Assembly (NCBI GenBank): GCA_021824575.1
Contig: JAKAKJ010000005.1
Location: forward strand, 1-64,000
Direction of reading: 5' to 3'
Origin: Chloroflexota bacterium
GTDB taxonomy: Bacteria > Chloroflexota > Anaerolineae > Anaerolineales > Villigracilaceae
DNA length: 64,000 bases
How positions within the stretch are numbered: the first letter of the stretch is position 1; each line of letters begins with the position of its first letter. Below are positions 60,846 to 64,000 of the stretch, piece by piece. The translations under genes and the position numbers were made by a program. The notes under the pieces are model-generated. The model was not told where the DNA came from and did no database searches. It saw nothing but the letters and a program-made list of their open reading frames with translations.

Positions 60846-62063
60846 TCATGGAATCCTCCCGTGATAATAATCGTCGAGGATTTGATCCACATAGACCCAG
60901 CCTTCGCGGCTCGTATGTGAGCCGAGGTCAATGCTGAAATAAGTGTCCGTGCCGTATTGGTGCATGTCAATCACCGGAATCTGATACGGTTCGACCATCT
61001 GGTGCAGCTTGACGTAATAGGTGTTCTGCGCCTGTTCCGATACGCCAAGCGCTTCCCACAAATGAACGTTCATGGGGCGGCTTAAGATCAACGGCTGCGC
61101 GCCCAGTTCGCGCAATACATTCAAAAGGATTTGAAAATCAGACCATTCGGGATGCGATAGAACCCGCACCATGAATCTTTTATCTCCCGAACCCGGATGG
61201 ATTGGCCGGCTCAGCACATGGGAATAGACAAACCATTTTGAATCTTCGATGCCGAGCGGATTGTTGGACGCGTGCGTTTTCTGTTTTTCGAGTGCGATAG
61301 CATGAATACCTGCCCAATCTATTACTTGTGGGATGTGCTGGACATGCGGCCGGATATCGCCCTCCTTAATCAATGACACAACCGCGGCATGATCCTGGAT
61401 GTACATGATTTGCATTTGAAGTTCGCCCAGCGGCCAAAGCAGATAATAAAACGCGCGTCCGAGCCTCGAAGCGACCATTTGATCCAACGTAAATTTCAGG
61501 AAGGGATCGTTTGTCAATGTTTCCGGGTGCAGAAGCATACTTTGCGCCGCGGCCGCTTTGATGTGCATGCTGAGATATGGACTGAAGATCAAAGCGTAGG
61601 CGTGCAGTCTTGAATAGTTTCCTTTATAAAATGGCGCGGGAAAATCCCCCATCGTAAAATCTGCGGGCGATATGGAGATGACGATCCTCTTGCCGCGTAA
61701 ATCGGGGCCAACAGCTGCCAAATCCTGCGCCAGCGTAATGGATGATGAACCAAGATTGGCGACCTCGAATACCGAAAAGCCGGTTGGATAATTCCTGAAA
61801 AAATTGTTGGCCTCGTACAAGTTGTCCAGCAGCGTCAATTCCGAGCCTCCAAAAACGGGAAGAAGATCAGGCTTTTGGATGGCAGCGCGTTGGATGGCTA
61901 TGCCATAGTAAGTCAGGGGAAGATTCAAGGGCGCCAGGGCGTTCGCGTAGCGCCGTTCCAGCGAGCGGGCGTAGCTCACAAATCCAGCCAGCCCCATTGT
62001 GAGCAGGATGAATGACGCAAGAGCCGCCGTTAAGTGCGGCGTAGATTTCAAAGACTTGTTCAT
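60846..62063 (-). CDS. DltD-like protein (copy 1)
   Basis: The 405-residue protein has an N-terminal helix (AALASFILLTMGLAGFVSYA), the motif PVFGGSELTLL with the nucleophile-type Ser, and a C-terminal segment (TYFSIDLGSHTSREGWVYVDQILDDYYHGRIP) with His and Asp as in DltD. DltD takes part in D-alanylation of teichoic acids in Firmicutes. Here no dltA, dltB or dltC is near. The motif reads GGSEL instead of GSSEL. Lacking an SD, the start at 62063 is supported by similarity to copy 2. Confidence 0.78.
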   Translation of the reverse strand: MNKSLKSTPHLTAALASFILLTMGLAGFVSYARSLERRYANALAPLNLPLTYYGIAIQRAAIQKPDLLPVFGGSELTLLDNLYEANNFFRNYPTGFSVFEVANLGSSSITLAQDLAAVGPDLRGKRIVISISPADFTMGDFPAPFYKGNYSRLHAYALIFSPYLSMHIKAAAAQSMLLHPETLTNDPFLKFTLDQMVASRLGRAFYYLLWPLGELQMQIMYIQDHAAVVSLIKEGDIRPHVQHIPQVIDWAGIHAIALEKQKTHASNNPLGIEDSKWFVYSHVLSRPIHPGSGDKRFMVRVLSHPEWSDFQILLNVLRELGAQPLILSRPMNVHLWEALGVSEQAQNTYYVKLHQMVEPYQIPVIDMHQYGTDTYFSIDLGSHTSREGWVYVDQILDDYYHGRIP

Positions 62064-62164
62064 TGCAAGAACAAGCCGGTGATTATATGTTTTGTGGATA
62101 AGTACAGGCTAAGAAAGAATTGGGTCTATTTGAAAGCGATTGAATTGCAGATCGCTCGGCGCGG

Positions 62165-63391
62165 CTATGGAATTCGCCCGTGATAGAAATCGTCGAGGAT
62201 TTGATCTATGTAAACCCAGCCTTCGCGGCTGGTATGTGATCCCTGATCAATGCTGAAATATCTGTCCTGATCGTATTGCCTTAAATCCAGAAGTGGCATG
62301 TTGAACGGATCAACCACGGAATGCAGTTTCGTATAAAAGATCTTCTGCGCCGGTTCGCTGACTCCCAAGACTTTCCACAGCGGAGTATTCAGCGGGCGGC
62401 TCACGATCAACGGTTCTGCGCCTAATTGTCGCAGAACGGTTAACAGAACTTTGAAGTCTGACCATTCCTGCGCGTTGAGCAGATTTTTGGTGTATGCGCT
62501 GTCTTCCGAGCCGGGGGGCTGCGGCAGGTCAATCCGGTCGAAGTACCACCAGAGAGAATTTTCCACAGCATACGGATTATTGTTCGTGTTCAGTTTTTGC
62601 TGCGCCAGCGCATCACTGCGTTCCTTGTTCCAGTCAATGGCCGCAGGGACTTTCTGCACATTCGGATCGAGATGATGTGTCCAAACGTACTGAACGACCT
62701 CAAAATGGTCCTGGAGATTTAGTGTCTGGATTTGAAGTTCGCCGAGCGGCCAGATCAGGTAATACAATGCGCGCTTTGCCGCGGAAATCCCGGCTGTTGT
62801 TTGGAGGGAAAACACAAGAAACGGATCGCTTTTGATCGTCTCTGGAAAATCCAGCATACGCTGCGCGATTTGATTTTTGACGCCGTAACTGAGCTGCGGA
62901 CTAAAGATGGCTTCGTACGCATGCAGGCGCGAAAAGTTCATCGCAAAATCGTGCGTCGGGTTGTTCTGAATCAGATTGTGTTTGCTGATGAAGAAAGATC
63001 CCGGCATGATCGAGATCACAATTTTCTTTCCGCGCAAGTCGGGACCCAGCGCCGCCAAATCCTGTGACATCGTGATGGACAGAACTCCCAGCCCCGCGAC
63101 ATCCATTACTGTGAAGCCGGTTGGATATTTCGCGAAAAATTTACTGGCCTGATAAGGCGTAGGCAGCAGCACAAGCTCCGAGCTTCCGAAGACCGGCAGG
63201 ATGTCCGATGAGCGAAGCGCAGCACGCTGCACAGCTGTGCCGACGAGGGTCTGTTCCAAATTCAATGGCACGAGCGCGTTGACATATTTTGATTCCAGCC
63301 GAATGGCGTATGTATTGAAGCCGATCAATGCCAGTATAAATAAAAAAATCGTTGTCGCTCCCGCAGTTAAATGCGGCGTTCGTTTCACCAT
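62165..63391 (-). CDS. DltD-like protein (copy 2)
   Basis: The 408-residue protein is a tandem paralogue of copy 1 with the motif PVFGSSELVLLP and the C-terminal SIDQGSHTSREGWVYIDQILDDFYHGRIP. The ATG at 63391 is chosen because AGGA lies at a good distance and the paralogue begins at the same point; an in-frame ATG at 63409 would overlap obgE by 13 bp. The gene starts 6 bp after obgE, so it is probably co-transcribed. The acceptor of the presumed acyl group is unknown. Confidence 0.78.
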   Translation of the reverse strand: MVKRTPHLTAGATTIFLFILALIGFNTYAIRLESKYVNALVPLNLEQTLVGTAVQRAALRSSDILPVFGSSELVLLPTPYQASKFFAKYPTGFTVMDVAGLGVLSITMSQDLAALGPDLRGKKIVISIMPGSFFISKHNLIQNNPTHDFAMNFSRLHAYEAIFSPQLSYGVKNQIAQRMLDFPETIKSDPFLVFSLQTTAGISAAKRALYYLIWPLGELQIQTLNLQDHFEVVQYVWTHHLDPNVQKVPAAIDWNKERSDALAQQKLNTNNNPYAVENSLWWYFDRIDLPQPPGSEDSAYTKNLLNAQEWSDFKVLLTVLRQLGAEPLIVSRPLNTPLWKVLGVSEPAQKIFYTKLHSVVDPFNMPLLDLRQYDQDRYFSIDQGSHTSREGWVYIDQILDDFYHGRIP

Positions 63392-63396
63392 CGTAT

Positions 63397-64000
63397 TTAT
63401 TCCTGCCATTCCAATTCAAAATCGCCAATGGCAACGGTATCGCCTTCCTTCACACCAGCCTTGCGTAGCGCCTCGTCCACGCCGAGCGTTTCCATGATTT
63501 TTTGGAAGCGCCGCACCGAACCGTCGTGTTCCCAGAACGTCATGGACGCGGCGCGTTCGATGGCGGAACCGGATAATCTCCATTCGTGTGCGCCTTCGCG
63601 CGTGACGTGGAAATCCCTCGCATCTTCCTTTGGACGATAAACGGGAACCGTTACCGGGACATCCTCCAACGCCGGGGCTTCAGCCAATTCACGCGCAGCC
63701 TTGAGCAGCAACTCGCGGATGTTTGTGCGCGTCAACGCGGAGATTGTCATGAGATCAACTTTTTTCTTTTTCATCGCCCTGGTGATCTCAGCCAATCGCG
63801 CCTGGACTTCGGGCTGATCAATCTTGTTCAATGCAACAATCTGCGGCTTCTTTGCAAGATTTGGATCGAACAGCGCCAACTCTGAATTGATTTGACTGTA
63901 GTCTGCGAGCGGGTCTTTTGACAACCCATCCAGCAAGTGAATGAGCACGCGCGTCCGCTGGATGTGACGTAGAAAATCGTGGCCGAGTCCCGCGCCGTGT
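63397..64000 (-). CDS. obgE: ObgE GTPase, 3' part (truncated by window edge)
   Basis: About 200 C-terminal residues of an Obg-type GTPase are visible on the minus strand. It has the end of the G domain (LIHLLDGLSKDPLADYSQINSELALFDPNLAKKPQIVALNKIDQ, with NKID as G4 motif), SALTRTNIRELL and the OCT domain (DFHVTREGAHEWRLSGSAIERAASMTFWEHDGSVRRFQKIMETLGVDEALRKAGVKEGDTVAIGDFELEWQE). Obg is involved in 50S ribosome assembly. The N terminus lies beyond position 64000. Confidence 0.93.
   Translation of the reverse strand, partial: HGAGLGHDFLRHIQRTRVLIHLLDGLSKDPLADYSQINSELALFDPNLAKKPQIVALNKIDQPEVQARLAEITRAMKKKKVDLMTISALTRTNIRELLLKAARELAEAPALEDVPVTVPVYRPKEDARDFHVTREGAHEWRLSGSAIERAASMTFWEHDGSVRRFQKIMETLGVDEALRKAGVKEGDTVAIGDFELEWQE

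Noticed and set aside
1-64000. tRNA, rRNA, transposase or phage genes
   Set aside because: None was recognised by eye on either strand; a covariance search could still find a missed tRNA.

Overview
The window looks like a chromosomal segment of a Chloroflexota bacterium, probably Anaerolineae. This is inferred from the gene families, moderate GC content, Thr/Pro-rich surface proteins, Gram-positive-style control elements (a T-box, a SAM-I riboswitch and a GAAC-N4-GTTC LexA-type palindrome) and many short dispersed inverted repeats. No rRNA, tRNA, CRISPR array, insertion sequence or prophage is visible, so the taxonomy is an inference.

Layout. 1-9.9 kb: a luciferase-like oxidoreductase/UbiA prenyltransferase fusion with a CPBP protease, a CaiB-type CoA-transferase, a PIG-L deacetylase, greA, lysS, an ECF sigma/anti-sigma pair and a zinc-ribbon Nudix hydrolase. 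9.9-12.9 kb: two paralogous secreted proteins, a ferritin-like protein, a relic of a second lpd gene and a membrane protein. 12.9-20.2 kb (minus strand): a 2-oxoacid dehydrogenase complex with fused E1, E2 and E3, interleaved with a methyltransferase, an ICMT-like enzyme and a dienelactone hydrolase. 20.4-31 kb: metK under a SAM-I riboswitch, a MEMO-family protein, priA, a phosphoribosyltransferase, a glycosyltransferase and a compact SbcC. 31-35.6 kb: three M42 aminopeptidases and an S51-type peptidase. 35.7-45.1 kb: serS with a T-box leader, a sugar transferase, a two-component pair, a transglycosylase operon behind a LexA-like palindrome, and recX-rny. 45.6-47.9 kb: a malic enzyme.

48-60.8 kb is a potassium locus: a small leader ORF, kdpF, kdpA, kdpB, a free-standing KdpD-like DUF4118/GAF protein, kdpC, a 56-residue membrane protein, a first kdpE, a KimA-like potassium permease, full-length kdpD and a second kdpE. 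Three copies of one four-box operator, TTGAC-type boxes spaced 11-21-11 bp, lie before kdpFABC, before the 56-residue ORF and before the first kdpE. This suggests a single PhoB/KdpE-type regulon and is the strongest candidate for an undescribed system here. The window ends with two tandem DltD-like proteins and the 3' part of obgE.

A second theme is that several coding regions (M42 peptidases, SbcC, the E2 linkers, PriA) contain in-frame segments that resemble dispersed intergenic repeats.
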